From the NCBI GenBank assembly GCA_035532755.1, contig DATKQI010000279.1:3928-67927 (forward strand): a stretch of 64,000 nucleotides of DNA, given 5' to 3'. The notes under the pieces were generated by a model. That model saw only the letters and a program-made list of their open reading frames with translations. It was not told the origin of the DNA and did not search any database. The translations under genes were made by a program, and so were the position numbers. Source of the stretch: DATKQI01 sp035532755 (lineage in GTDB: Bacteria > Pseudomonadota > Alphaproteobacteria > Acetobacterales > Acetobacteraceae). Below are positions 37,002-45,354 of the stretch, piece after piece (within the stretch, counting starts at the first letter, position 1; the number at the start of each line of letters is the position of its first letter).

Positions 37002-37050
37002 GCCCCCAACCCTGCAAGTAACGTCCGGTGCGCGCAAGGAGAACAGCCTC

Positions 37051-37695
37051 ATGGACATGACCGGCGAGCGGCGTATTCCGGTACCGCGGCAAAAAGTATG
37101 GGAAGCGCTGAACGACGCGGCGATCCTGAAGGCCTCCATTCCCGGCTGCGAGACCATGGAGAAGCTGTCCGATACCGAATTGAAGGCCACGGCGGCGGTG
37201 AAGATCGGCCCCATCGCGGCGCGCTTCACCGGCAAGGTGCAGCTCAGCGATCTTGATCCGCCGAACGGCTACACCATCAGCGGCGAGGGCCAGGGGGGCG
37301 TGGCCGGTTTTGCCAAGGGCGGTGCGGCGGTGCGGCTGACCGATGAGGCCGGCGAGACGCTGTTGAGCTATGATGTGAAGGCCCAGGTGGGCGGCAAGAT
37401 CGCCCAGCTCGGCGCGCGGCTGATCGATGCGTCCGCGAAGCAGATGGCGGATGCGTTCTTCGATCGGTTCACCGCATTGCTCAGCCCCGAACCGGCGGCC
37501 GTGGTCTCGCCCGAGGATGCGCTGGCCGAGCAGCCGCTCGGCATTCCACCGGCGCTGATGCAGGCCGAGCCGGCGCGGGTCAGCCTGTTCGCCATGTTGC
37601 CCGAGGAGCCGATGGGCCTGCCCATGGTCGCCTGGGTCGGCGGCGTGATCTGTTTTGCCATCATCGTCCTGATCTTCGGAAGATACGTCTTTTGA
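37051..37695 (+). CDS. coxG: CoxG-like SRPBCC protein with C-terminal membrane anchor
   Basis: A 214-residue protein: an SRPBCC/CoxG domain (about residues 1-150, starting MDMTGERRIPVPRQKVWEAL) and a C-terminal helix (AWVGGVICFAIIVLIF) that would anchor it to the membrane. CoxG recruits CO dehydrogenase to the cytoplasmic membrane in Oligotropha; homologues accompany many molybdenum hydroxylases. AAGGAGAAC precedes the ATG. It is the first gene of a six-gene maturation operon with 4-base overlaps throughout. Confidence 0.88.
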   Translation: MDMTGERRIPVPRQKVWEALNDAAILKASIPGCETMEKLSDTELKATAAVKIGPIAARFTGKVQLSDLDPPNGYTISGEGQGGVAGFAKGGAAVRLTDEAGETLLSYDVKAQVGGKIAQLGARLIDASAKQMADAFFDRFTALLSPEPAAVVSPEDALAEQPLGIPPALMQAEPARVSLFAMLPEEPMGLPMVAWVGGVICFAIIVLIFGRYVF

Positions 37696-38597
37696 TCCCG
37701 ACCACCGTTTCCGAAACCGCGGCCCTGCTCGCCGGGCAGGGTTATGTGGCCAGCCGCGATCTGGCCACGACCGTTCATCTGGCGCTTTCACTCGGCCGGC
37801 CGCTGTTCCTGGAGGGCGAGCCCGGCACCGGCAAGACAGAGATCGCCAAGGTGCTGGCTACCGGCTTGGGCCGGCGGCTGGTGCGGCTGCAATGCTATGA
37901 CGGCATGGATCTTGCGGCCGCCGCTTATGAATGGGACCATGCGCGGCAGTTGATGGCGATCCGCATGGCGGAAACCGCGGGCCAGACCGATCGCAGCACG
38001 CTGGCGCGGGATATCTATGCCCGGGAGTTCCTTCAGGCCCGCCCGCTGCTCTCGGCGATCGACCCGGACCTGCCGCCGGCCGTGCTGCTGATCGACGAGC
38101 TCGACCGCGCCGACGAGCCGTTCGAGGCATTCCTGCTGGAGCTGCTCGCCGACTTCCAGATCACCATCCCGGAATACGGCACCATTCGCGCGACGACCCC
38201 GCCGGTTGTGGTGCTGACGTCCAACCGCACGCGCGAGGTGCATGACGCGATCCGCCGCCGCTGCCTGTACCAGTGGGTGGACTATCCCGACGCCGCGCGC
38301 GAGCGGGCCATTCTGCGGGCGAAGGCGCCGAACGTGCCGGCGCTTCTGTCGGCCCAGGTGGTGGCCTTCGTACAGCGCCTGCGGGAGGTCGATCTGTTCA
38401 AACTGCCCGGCGTGGCGGAGACGATCGATTGGGCAGGTGCGCTCACCCATCTCGATCAGCACGAGCTGGCAGCTGGGTCGGTCGATGAGACGCTTGGTGT
38501 TTTGTTGAAATATCAAGATGATATCGCCAAAATCAAAGGTGCCGAGGCGGCTCGCCTGGTAGGTGAGGCGCAGGAAGCGACGGCCCACGCGGCATGA
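37692..38597 (+). CDS. coxD: MoxR/CoxD-type AAA+ ATPase
   Basis: A 301-residue chaperone-like ATPase. Walker A EGEPGTGKTE is at about residue 43, Walker B AVLLIDELDRAD at about 135, sensor 1 is VVLTSNRTRE, and the lid follows. CoxD helps insert the Cu-S-Mo site in CO dehydrogenase; relatives serve other molybdenum hydroxylases. The start is a TTG overlapping the coxG stop (TTGA); no better start exists before the conserved region. Confidence 0.88.
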   Translation: MIPTTVSETAALLAGQGYVASRDLATTVHLALSLGRPLFLEGEPGTGKTEIAKVLATGLGRRLVRLQCYDGMDLAAAAYEWDHARQLMAIRMAETAGQTDRSTLARDIYAREFLQARPLLSAIDPDLPPAVLLIDELDRADEPFEAFLLELLADFQITIPEYGTIRATTPPVVVLTSNRTREVHDAIRRRCLYQWVDYPDAARERAILRAKAPNVPALLSAQVVAFVQRLREVDLFKLPGVAETIDWAGALTHLDQHELAAGSVDETLGVLLKYQDDIAKIKGAEAARLVGEAQEATAHAA

Positions 38598-39796
38598 TCG
38601 GGGAGCGGCGATTGGGGGCGAACGTGATGCATTTCGCCCATCTGTTGCGCCGCGCCGGCCTTCCGGTCGGCCCTGCCGAAACACTGGCGGCCCAGCAGGC
38701 GTTGACGCTGATCGACCTCGGCGACAAGCAACAGGCGCGCACCGCGCTGCGGGCGGTGATGGTGCATCGGCACGAGCATCAGGAGGTGTTCGATCAGGCG
38801 TTCGGCCTGTTCTGGCGCGACCCGGATGCGGCAAGGCAGGCCGCGGCGATGGCCCTGCTGGAGGGCCAGAAGGAAACCAGGACCGACTGCGCGGCACCCG
38901 CGAGCCGCCGCGTCGCCGAGGCTTTCGCCACGAAGAAAGACCCGAAGCCGCATGCGCAGCCTCCACCGCCGCTGCAGGACGCGGTGCTGACGGTGAGCGA
39001 GCGCGAACGGCTGCAGACAATGGATTTCGAGGCGATGGGAGCGGCCGAGATCACCAACGCCAAGGCCGAAATCCGCCGCCTGCACCTGCCGCTTGACCTG
39101 CGCCGCACCCGCCGCCACCGCCCCGACCCGGCCGGACCGCGCGCGGACCTGCGCGCGACGATCCGGCAGAGCCTGCGCCAGGGCGGGGAGATCATCGACC
39201 TCGCCCGCAGCCGACGCATTACAAAACCGCCGCCATTGGTCGTGATCTGTGACATATCGGGCTCGATGGCGCGCTATGCGCAGATATTGCTGCATTTCCT
39301 GCACGCGGTCGCGAACGACCGGGACCGTGTGCAGGTGTTCCTGTTCGGCACGCGGCTATCCAACATCACCCGCCAGCTCCGCCACCGGGACCCGGAGGTG
39401 GCGTTCCAGATGGTCAGCCACGTCGTGCCGGACTGGTCTGGCGGCACCCGGATCGGGGAGACGTTGGCGGTCTTCAACCATACCTGGGCCAGGCGGGTGC
39501 TGGGCCAGGGGGCGGTGGTACTGCTGGTGACCGATGGGCTGGACCGCGACGGGGCGAGGGGACTCGCCGAAAACATGGATCGGCTGCACCGTTCCTGCTC
39601 GCGGCTGATCTGGCTCAACCCGCTGCTGCGCTGGGACGGCTTCAGCCCGAAATCGCAGGGCATCCGTGCCATGTTGCCGCATGTGGACGATTTCCGGCCG
39701 GTGCATAATCTGGCGAGTTTGCATGCGCTGATCGATCTGCTCTCCCGCCCCGCCCCGCCAAGGGCAGTGCTGGAAGCCTGGAGGAACGCATCATGA
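38594..39796 (+). CDS. coxE: CoxE-type von Willebrand factor A protein
   Basis: A 400-residue VWA-domain protein. The metal-ion-dependent adhesion site is visible as DISGSMARYA (about residue 219) with the Thr in SGGTRIGE and the Asp in VTDGLDRD. The N-terminal half is helical and binds MoxR-type partners. In the cox system CoxD and CoxE act together in activating the enzyme. It overlaps neighbours by four bases on both sides. Confidence 0.9.
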   Translation: MIGERRLGANVMHFAHLLRRAGLPVGPAETLAAQQALTLIDLGDKQQARTALRAVMVHRHEHQEVFDQAFGLFWRDPDAARQAAAMALLEGQKETRTDCAAPASRRVAEAFATKKDPKPHAQPPPPLQDAVLTVSERERLQTMDFEAMGAAEITNAKAEIRRLHLPLDLRRTRRHRPDPAGPRADLRATIRQSLRQGGEIIDLARSRRITKPPPLVVICDISGSMARYAQILLHFLHAVANDRDRVQVFLFGTRLSNITRQLRHRDPEVAFQMVSHVVPDWSGGTRIGETLAVFNHTWARRVLGQGAVVLLVTDGLDRDGARGLAENMDRLHRSCSRLIWLNPLLRWDGFSPKSQGIRAMLPHVDDFRPVHNLASLHALIDLLSRPAPPRAVLEAWRNAS

Positions 39797-40122
39797 CTCT
39801 ACCGACAGAAGCCGAAGATGTGCTCGGCCTCGCCTCAGCTTGGCGCGCGGCGGGCGAGCAGGTGGCGATTGCCACCGTTACCGAAACCTGGGGCAGCAGC
39901 CCGCGCCCGGCCGGCAGCCAGATGGCGGTCACCGCCTCCGGCCGCATGGCAGGCTCGGTTTCCGGCGGTTGCATCGAAGGGGCGGTAGCCGAGGCGGCGC
40001 AGGAAGCGATCCGTACCGGCACGCCGAAGCTGCTCGATTTCGGGGTGACGAACGAACAGGCGTGGGAAGTGGGCCTCGCTTGCGGCGGCAAGGTGAAGGT
40101 GTTCGTGGAGGCCCTCGGATGA
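39793..40122 (+). CDS. XdhC/CoxI N-terminal domain protein
   Basis: A 109-residue protein equal to the XdhC_CoxI domain alone: TWGSSPRPAGSQM, GSVSGGCIEGAV and a Cys near the end (GLACGGKV). XdhC proteins carry the sulfurated molybdenum cofactor to xanthine-dehydrogenase-type enzymes. In many bacteria this domain and the Rossmann part are one protein; here they are two genes overlapping by four bases. Confidence 0.88.
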   Translation: MTLPTEAEDVLGLASAWRAAGEQVAIATVTETWGSSPRPAGSQMAVTASGRMAGSVSGGCIEGAVAEAAQEAIRTGTPKLLDFGVTNEQAWEVGLACGGKVKVFVEALG

Positions 40123-40817
40123 CACCCGAAACGCTTCACGCTTTGAGCCGGGCAAAGGCGGAGGGCCGCGCTGTCGTGCTTGCCACCACACTGCCCGCCG
40201 GCACTCAGCGCCTGTTGCCGGACCCGGCGGCTCCCACGGCGCTGAACACGGCGGCGGAGCGGGCGCTGGCCGCGGATGCGAGCGGGACCGTCATGATCGA
40301 TGGCGCGAGCGTCTTCCTGCAGGTGCACAACCCGCCGGTTCGTCTTGTGGTGGTGGGGGCGGTGCATATCGCGCAGGCCCTGGTGCCGATGGCGGCGCAG
40401 CTTGGCCTGTCGGTCATCGTGGTCGATCCGCGGCGTGCCTTCGCCTCGGATGAACGTTTCCCGAACGTCGCGATCTCGACCGACTGGCCGGACGAGGCGC
40501 TGGATGCTCTGCGCCCGGATGCCCGCACCGCCATCGTAACACTTACCCACGATCCGAAGCTGGACGATCCCGCGCTGGACCGGGCCCTGAAATCGCCCGC
40601 TTTCTACGTGGGGTCGCTCGGCTCGCGGAAGACCCACGCGGCGAGGCTCGCCCGGTTGCGCGAGCTGGGCCACGACGAGGCGGCGCTGACGCGCATTCAC
40701 GGGCCGGTGGGGCTGGACATCGATGCGGTGACGGCGCCGGAGATCGCGTTGTCGATCCTGGCCCAATTGGTCGCGGTGCGGCGAGGGGCCAGCCGGGCTC
40801 AGCGGGCTGCGGCATGA
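40119..40817 (+). CDS. XdhC C-terminal (Rossmann) domain protein
   Basis: A 232-residue protein matching the second half of XdhC. The Rossmann strand is RLVVVGAVHIAQAL, followed by VVDPRRAFAS, TLTHDPKLDDPA and YVGSLGSRKTHAAR, then IHGPVGLDIDA near the end. These are the recognised XdhC_C motifs. It likely pairs with the preceding small protein for cofactor sulfuration or delivery. The ATG overlaps the previous stop. Confidence 0.88.
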   Translation: MTPETLHALSRAKAEGRAVVLATTLPAGTQRLLPDPAAPTALNTAAERALAADASGTVMIDGASVFLQVHNPPVRLVVVGAVHIAQALVPMAAQLGLSVIVVDPRRAFASDERFPNVAISTDWPDEALDALRPDARTAIVTLTHDPKLDDPALDRALKSPAFYVGSLGSRKTHAARLARLRELGHDEAALTRIHGPVGLDIDAVTAPEIALSILAQLVAVRRGASRAQRAAA

Positions 40818-42481
40818 TCTTCGGTGTGCTGCCCATCGAGGAGGCGCAGGGTGCGATCCTTGCCCACAGCCAGCGCCTGGACGGGCGCATGTTGCGCAAA
40901 GGTGCGCTGCTGGACGAGACGGCGATCGCGGGGCTGCGTGCGGCCGGGCTGTCCGAGGTCATCGCCGCGAAGCTGGAGCCGGGCGAGGTGCCGGAGGATG
41001 CGGCGGCGGATCGGCTGGGGCAGGCGCTGCTCGGCCCGCTGATCGGCCGGTCGCGTGCCGGAACCGGTCGGGTGAACCTGCTGGCCGAAGCGGCCGGGCT
41101 GCTGCGGCTCGATGCCGCGCGGATCGATCGGCTGAATGGCATCGACGAATCCGTCACTCTCGCCACTCTTCCCGATTTCTCGGTCGTCGCGCCGAAGGAC
41201 ATGCTGGCAACGCTGAAGATCATCCCCTTCGCGGTGCCAGGTGCGACGCTCGCGGTGGCCGAGGCGGTGATCCGCCAGGGCACGCCTGCGCTGATGCTGC
41301 ATCCTTTCCGGCCGCTGAAGGTCGGGCTGGTGCTGACCGAACTGCCGCACCTGAAGGATGCGGCGATCCAGCACACCATCGAGGCGACGGAAGCCCGCGT
41401 GCGGGGGCTGACCGGCACGCTGCTGCCGCCCTTGCGCACGCCGCATTCCGAAAGGCCGGTGGCGGACGCACTGCGGAAGTTGCTTGCGCAGGGGGCGGAA
41501 CTGCTGCTGGTGGCCGGGGCCTCGGCCGTGGTGGATCGGCGTGATGTCGGCCCGGCCGGGATCGTGGCGGCGGGCGGAGAAATCGGACATTTCGGGATGC
41601 CGGTCGATCCGGGAAACCTGATTTGCCTGGGGCGGATCGGGGCGGTGCCGGCGCTGGTGCTGCCCGGCTGCGCGCGCAGCCCCAAGCTGAACGGCATCGA
41701 CTGGGTTCTGGCCCGGTTGTTCGCCGACCTGCCCGTGGGCGCGCGCGAAGTGGCGCGAATGGGGGTGGGTGGCCTGCTGAAGGATGTGGAGGCGCGCCCT
41801 CTGCCGCGCGCGACCGCGCCCGCCACCCCGCGCACCGGCGCCGCCCCACGGCCTCGCCCGTCAGTCGGCGCGATCGTGCTCGCGGCCGGGCGGTCACGCC
41901 GGATGGCGCCACGCAACAAGCTGCTGATCGAGGATGCGACCGGGAAGGCGATGGTCGCCCGTGTGGTGGACAACATCCTCTCCTCCGGCGCCCGCCCGGT
42001 GCTGGTGGTGACGGGCCATCAGGCCGAGGAGATCGAACACGTGCTGGCCGGCCGGCCGGTGCGCTTCGTCCATGCCGCCGACTATGCCGAGGGCCTTTCG
42101 GCCAGCCTGAAAACCGCCGTCGCGGCATTGCCGCCGGAGGCTGCGGCGGCGATCATCTGCCTTGCCGACATGCCGCTGGTGACCGGCGCGATGATCGATC
42201 GGCTGATGGCGGCCTACGACCCGGACGAGGGGCGGGCGATCGTGCTGCCGACCTTCCGCGGCAAGCAGGGCAACCCGATGTTGTGGGACCGCCGATTCTT
42301 CTCCGAAATCATGGCGGTGACCGGCGATATCGGCGCGCGGCACTTGCTGGCGAAGCATCTGGAACTGGTGGCCGAGGTCGAGATGGCCTCCGACGCCGTG
42401 CTGCGTGATTTCGACACGGCCGACAGCCTTGCCACGCTCCCTGGCCATCTGCGCCCGGCCGGCGCTCGCCCGGGCGCCTGA
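40814..42481 (+). CDS. Molybdopterin-binding (MoeA-like) and MocA-like nucleotidyltransferase fusion
   Basis: A 555-residue fusion. Residues about 1-335 resemble molybdopterin-binding MoCF/MoeA-type domains (LLLVAGASAVVDRRD, GMPVDPGN). Residues about 350-545 are an NTP-transferase starting AIVLAAGRSRRMAPRNKLL, with LADMPLVTGA and QGNPMLWD as in MocA, the CTP:molybdopterin cytidylyltransferase. The product is thus likely molybdopterin cytosine dinucleotide, the cofactor of CO dehydrogenase and related enzymes. A Pro/Ala-rich linker joins the halves. Confidence 0.88.
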   Translation: MIFGVLPIEEAQGAILAHSQRLDGRMLRKGALLDETAIAGLRAAGLSEVIAAKLEPGEVPEDAAADRLGQALLGPLIGRSRAGTGRVNLLAEAAGLLRLDAARIDRLNGIDESVTLATLPDFSVVAPKDMLATLKIIPFAVPGATLAVAEAVIRQGTPALMLHPFRPLKVGLVLTELPHLKDAAIQHTIEATEARVRGLTGTLLPPLRTPHSERPVADALRKLLAQGAELLLVAGASAVVDRRDVGPAGIVAAGGEIGHFGMPVDPGNLICLGRIGAVPALVLPGCARSPKLNGIDWVLARLFADLPVGAREVARMGVGGLLKDVEARPLPRATAPATPRTGAAPRPRPSVGAIVLAAGRSRRMAPRNKLLIEDATGKAMVARVVDNILSSGARPVLVVTGHQAEEIEHVLAGRPVRFVHAADYAEGLSASLKTAVAALPPEAAAAIICLADMPLVTGAMIDRLMAAYDPDEGRAIVLPTFRGKQGNPMLWDRRFFSEIMAVTGDIGARHLLAKHLELVAEVEMASDAVLRDFDTADSLATLPGHLRPAGARPGA

Positions 42482-42487
42482 CCATCC

Positions 42488-43438
42488 GTGATCGCTGATC
42501 CGGACATGCTGCACGCTCCGCCGCCGAGTTTCATGGGCGTGCGGATGACGCGCGATCTTCTTGGTTGCCAGGCCGCGATCCTTGGCGCGCCGTTCGATTG
42601 CGGCACCCACCCGGTGCGTATCGGCGCCCGCCAGGGGCCGGCGGCGATCCGTGCGCAGTCCACTCTGGTGCGCCCCTACGAGCCGCCGGAGGATGATTTC
42701 GACCCGCTGGCGGCGCTGGGTGTGGTCGATTGCGGGGACGCGGCAGTGGTGCCAAGCGCGCTTGCCGAATCGTTCGAGGCGATCGCGCAAGCGACCGCCA
42801 GGATCATTGGCGCCGACGCGCTGCCGGTCGTGCTGGGGGGTGATGGGGCGATCACATTGCCGGTGCTGCGCGCCCTGCATGCACGGCATGGCGCCGCGCT
42901 TTGCGTCCTGCATATCGATGCGCACACCGACGCCTATGCCGGCGACGGCAACCGGGAGCGTGACCGGTACAACACCGCGACCACGTTTACCCGCGCCGCC
43001 GAGGAAGGGCTGGTGGATGCCCGGAATTCGCTGCACCTGGGCGCGCGCGGACCGACCTACCAGCAGGGTGTGTTCGGCCATACGCGGGGGCTCGGCTACC
43101 GTCTGATCCCGGGGGATGAGCTGTGGCGCCGCGGCATCGCGGATGTCCTGGCGGAGGTGCATGCACTGCTGGCAGGGCGGCCTGTGCATCTTTGCTTCGA
43201 CATGGATTTCTTCGATCCCGCTGCTGCCCCGGGCGTGTGCACGCCCACCTGGGGCGGGGCCTCCGCGCGGGAGGGGTTGGAATTGATCCAGGGGCTCGCC
43301 GGTATCGATTTTGTCGGTTTTGACATCAACACGGTCAGCCCGCCGCATGATCCATCGGGCATGACGGCATTCCTGGCCGCCACATGCGTGCGGGCTTTCC
43401 TTGTGCTGGCTTGCCGCCGTCCCGGGGGCACCTCATAG
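42488..43438 (+). CDS. Arginase/agmatinase-fold protein with altered active site
   Basis: A 316-residue ureohydrolase-fold protein six bases after the molybdenum operon. Metal motifs HIDAHTDAY and FDMDFFDP are intact, supplying five of the six usual ligands. However, the first ligand motif reads LGGDGAITLP where agmatinase has GGDH, so the His is Gly. The His of the HGTMF segment of E. coli SpeB is replaced (DRYNTATTF), and the guanidinium-binding Glu (EVAP) is replaced (NTVSPPHD). It is therefore unlikely to be a plain agmatinase; a different substrate or loss of hydrolysis is possible. The start is GTG 42488, with ATG 42506 as an alternative. The comparison is from memory of SpeB. Confidence 0.75.
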   Translation: MIADPDMLHAPPPSFMGVRMTRDLLGCQAAILGAPFDCGTHPVRIGARQGPAAIRAQSTLVRPYEPPEDDFDPLAALGVVDCGDAAVVPSALAESFEAIAQATARIIGADALPVVLGGDGAITLPVLRALHARHGAALCVLHIDAHTDAYAGDGNRERDRYNTATTFTRAAEEGLVDARNSLHLGARGPTYQQGVFGHTRGLGYRLIPGDELWRRGIADVLAEVHALLAGRPVHLCFDMDFFDPAAAPGVCTPTWGGASAREGLELIQGLAGIDFVGFDINTVSPPHDPSGMTAFLAATCVRAFLVLACRRPGGTS

Positions 43439-43685
43439 CCTGTCTCAACATTCGAAAATATTGGTGCTGGGCTGGATCCGTTTCCGGCGGGCTGCGCTGC
43501 GGCTGCGCGGGATCCGGCGTGATGACGGCTATGAAAGAATGATCAAAACGGTTTTTGGAGAAAAAAGATTATAATCCATAAATAGATACTAATTTGGTAA
43601 CAAAACACCACCTGGAAAAGAAAATTATTGTAACTTGCAATCCAGGGTGGTAATTTACGTTTTGTTATTCCAACGGAGGATGAGC
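43439..43685. other. AT-rich leader in front of the CtrA-like gene
   Basis: The gap has no gene. GC content falls abruptly: the line 43561-43620 contains 16 G/C in 60 bases. GC-rich sequence ends near 43540. Several TATAAT-like stretches occur (for example ATTATAATCC near 43569), so a promoter is likely here, but the composition makes single matches meaningless. No TTAA-spaced CtrA-type box was found. Confidence 0.5.
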
Positions 43686-44441
43686 GTGCGAATTTTGCTC
43701 GTAGAAGATGATCCGCTGGCCGCTCAAGCCATCACCCTCGCTTTAAAGAGTTGTCATGCAATCGTTGATCAGTGTGATCTTGGGCAGGATGCGGTAAATA
43801 TAGCTAAACGTTACGACTATGATGTAATATTAGTTGATTTAATGCTATCTGATATCGACGGATACGAGGTTATAAAAAAGATCAGGTCAGAAAAAATTAT
43901 AACTCCGATTATTATTCTATCCGGATTGACAAGAACTCAATCAAAAATTAAAGGATTAAATGTAGGTGCCGATGATTTTATAAATAAACCATTTGATAAA
44001 GAAGAGCTAATAGCCAGATTACAAGCAATTGTGCGAAGAAGCAAAGGTTACAGCGAACCTCATATAAAAATAGGAAACTTAGTTATAAATCTGCAAAACC
44101 AAGAAGTGTCTGTAAATGGGAATATAATAAATCTCACATTAAAGGAATATTTAATACTTGAATTAATGTGTTTGAGAAAGGGAATTGTTGTCAGTAAAGA
44201 AGCGTTTCTGAATAATCTATACGGCGGTATCGATGAGCCAGATCTAAAAATTATTGATGTATTTATCTGCAAGATCCGAAAAAAAATGCTTTTGAATAAT
44301 TGCCCAAATATCATAACAACCATATGGGGTCGTGGTTATATGATAAAAGATAATATAAAAGATAATAAAGCTTCAGAAGTTGATTCACATAAAATGCTGC
44401 CTGTAAATGATAGATCTCCAGAATGTTGGGCGGCTGGCTGA
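43686..44441 (+). CDS. CtrA-family response regulator, AT-rich and divergent
   Basis: A 251-residue OmpR-class response regulator whose closest pattern is the cell-cycle regulator CtrA: MRILLVEDDPLAAQ at the start, phospho-acceptor Asp51 (ILVDLML), switch Ser79, Lys101 in NKPF, then AIVRRSKG, the LYGGxDEPxLKIIDVFICKxRKK block and TIWGRGY in the winged helix. The start is the GTG at 43686: GGAGG lies six bases before it and this gives the exact CtrA N-terminus, whereas the ATG two codons upstream touches the GGAGG. GC is about one third in the lines counted, against about two thirds around it, which suggests recent transfer. The C-terminal 25 residues past the CtrA end are unrelated, and the CtrA-type Ala-Ala degron is absent. 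No histidine kinase adjoins. Confidence 0.85.
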   Translation: MRILLVEDDPLAAQAITLALKSCHAIVDQCDLGQDAVNIAKRYDYDVILVDLMLSDIDGYEVIKKIRSEKIITPIIILSGLTRTQSKIKGLNVGADDFINKPFDKEELIARLQAIVRRSKGYSEPHIKIGNLVINLQNQEVSVNGNIINLTLKEYLILELMCLRKGIVVSKEAFLNNLYGGIDEPDLKIIDVFICKIRKKMLLNNCPNIITTIWGRGYMIKDNIKDNKASEVDSHKMLPVNDRSPECWAAG

Positions 44442-44664
44442 TGCGCAGGCGCATGAATTTGTAGGGTCGCAGAACTGATCGAAAGAAATCTTGAGCGGGT
44501 TGGGTCAGAAATGATTCTCTCGCTGGCATGGATGGAGTGGGGCAGTGTCGGTGTGAAATCTGGAGCATCGTCCGTGTGGCGTTGCGGCCGGCAATGCCTC
44601 GCTTCGTAGCGCCGTGTCGCCAATGATGTGCATTTGACGATCGTTCGCCGTAAAGCGCGAATGT
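44442..44664. other. Intergenic stretch at the right edge of the AT-rich island
   Basis: These 223 bases separate the CtrA-like gene from the convergent permease gene. Composition returns to mixed GC. I see no convincing ORF, hairpin with T tract, or insertion-sequence end; it could be decayed coding or mobile-element sequence. Short open frames on the minus strand run into the AT-rich region and have no recognisable domain. Confidence 0.4.
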
Positions 44665-45324
44665 TCATGTATACATTTGTAGTTTTCGCTCCAGAGCACG
44701 TGTCAATGTTCCAACTGTGCTGGTCATCACATAATACATCGCGCCAATCGTCAGAAATATCGCAAAATTCTGAAATGTTGAACTGATCACCATCTGTGCC
44801 GATAGAAACAATTCCTGTACAGTCACCAATGATACCAAGGCAGAATTCTTCGTCAGCGCAACGAATTCATTGCCCAGCGGCGGCAGCATCCGCAGCAGCG
44901 CTTGTGGGAACACCACATGGCACATCGCCTGCCGTTCGGAGAGCCCCAGTGCAACCGCCGCTTCCACCTGTCGCCGATCGACTGACTGGATGGCTCCGCG
45001 CACGATCTCGGTCTGGTACGCGCCGGAATAGACCGCAAGCGCACCGACCGCCGCCACCATTGCCGGAATCGGCAGGCCGAGTTGCGGCAGCGCGTAGTAG
45101 ATGAAGAACAACTGCACCACGAACGGCGTGCCGCGGATCACCGAGACATAAACCGCGGCCGCTCCGCGCAGCACGCGCCGGTGCGACAGCTTGGCGAAAC
45201 CGCCCGCGAGGCCACAGCCCACCCCGAGCACGAGGGCCATCACCACGATCTCAATCGTCTTCAACGCTCCGCCGAGCAGGAAGGGCAGAGAAAGGAGAAC
45301 AGTGTGCAGCCCAGCCGCTGTCAT
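44665..45324 (-). CDS. Amino-acid ABC transporter permease (HisM/GlnP family)
   Basis: A 219-residue membrane protein with five hydrophobic segments and the PAAT signature SVIRGTPFVVQLFFIYY. The EAA loop is EAAVALGLSERQAMCHVVFPQALLRMLPPLGNEF in outline (EAA, then G nine residues on). It follows the binding-protein gene after 30 bases and takes up its ligand together with it. No ATPase gene follows in the window; the next sequence is the AT-rich CtrA island. The 3-prime end of this gene has noticeably lower GC than the rest. Confidence 0.9.
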   Translation of the reverse strand: MTAAGLHTVLLSLPFLLGGALKTIEIVVMALVLGVGCGLAGGFAKLSHRRVLRGAAAVYVSVIRGTPFVVQLFFIYYALPQLGLPIPAMVAAVGALAVYSGAYQTEIVRGAIQSVDRRQVEAAVALGLSERQAMCHVVFPQALLRMLPPLGNEFVALTKNSALVSLVTVQELFLSAQMVISSTFQNFAIFLTIGAMYYVMTSTVGTLTRALERKLQMYT

Positions 45325-45354
45325 CGCCGATCAGCCAATGGAATCAACGGCTGC

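Noticed and set aside
42488..43438. Straightforward call as agmatinase (speB)
   Set aside because: The His of GGDH, a second His and the guanidinium-binding Glu are all replaced, so the specific name is not supported.
44311..44568. 85-codon minus-strand ORF over the end of the CtrA-like gene
   Set aside because: It spans the AT/GC composition boundary, has no ribosome site and overlaps a convincing gene.
44442..44664. Insertion-sequence remnant beside the CtrA island
   Set aside because: No terminal inverted repeat pair, transposase motif or target duplication could be read; kept only as an unexplained intergenic stretch.
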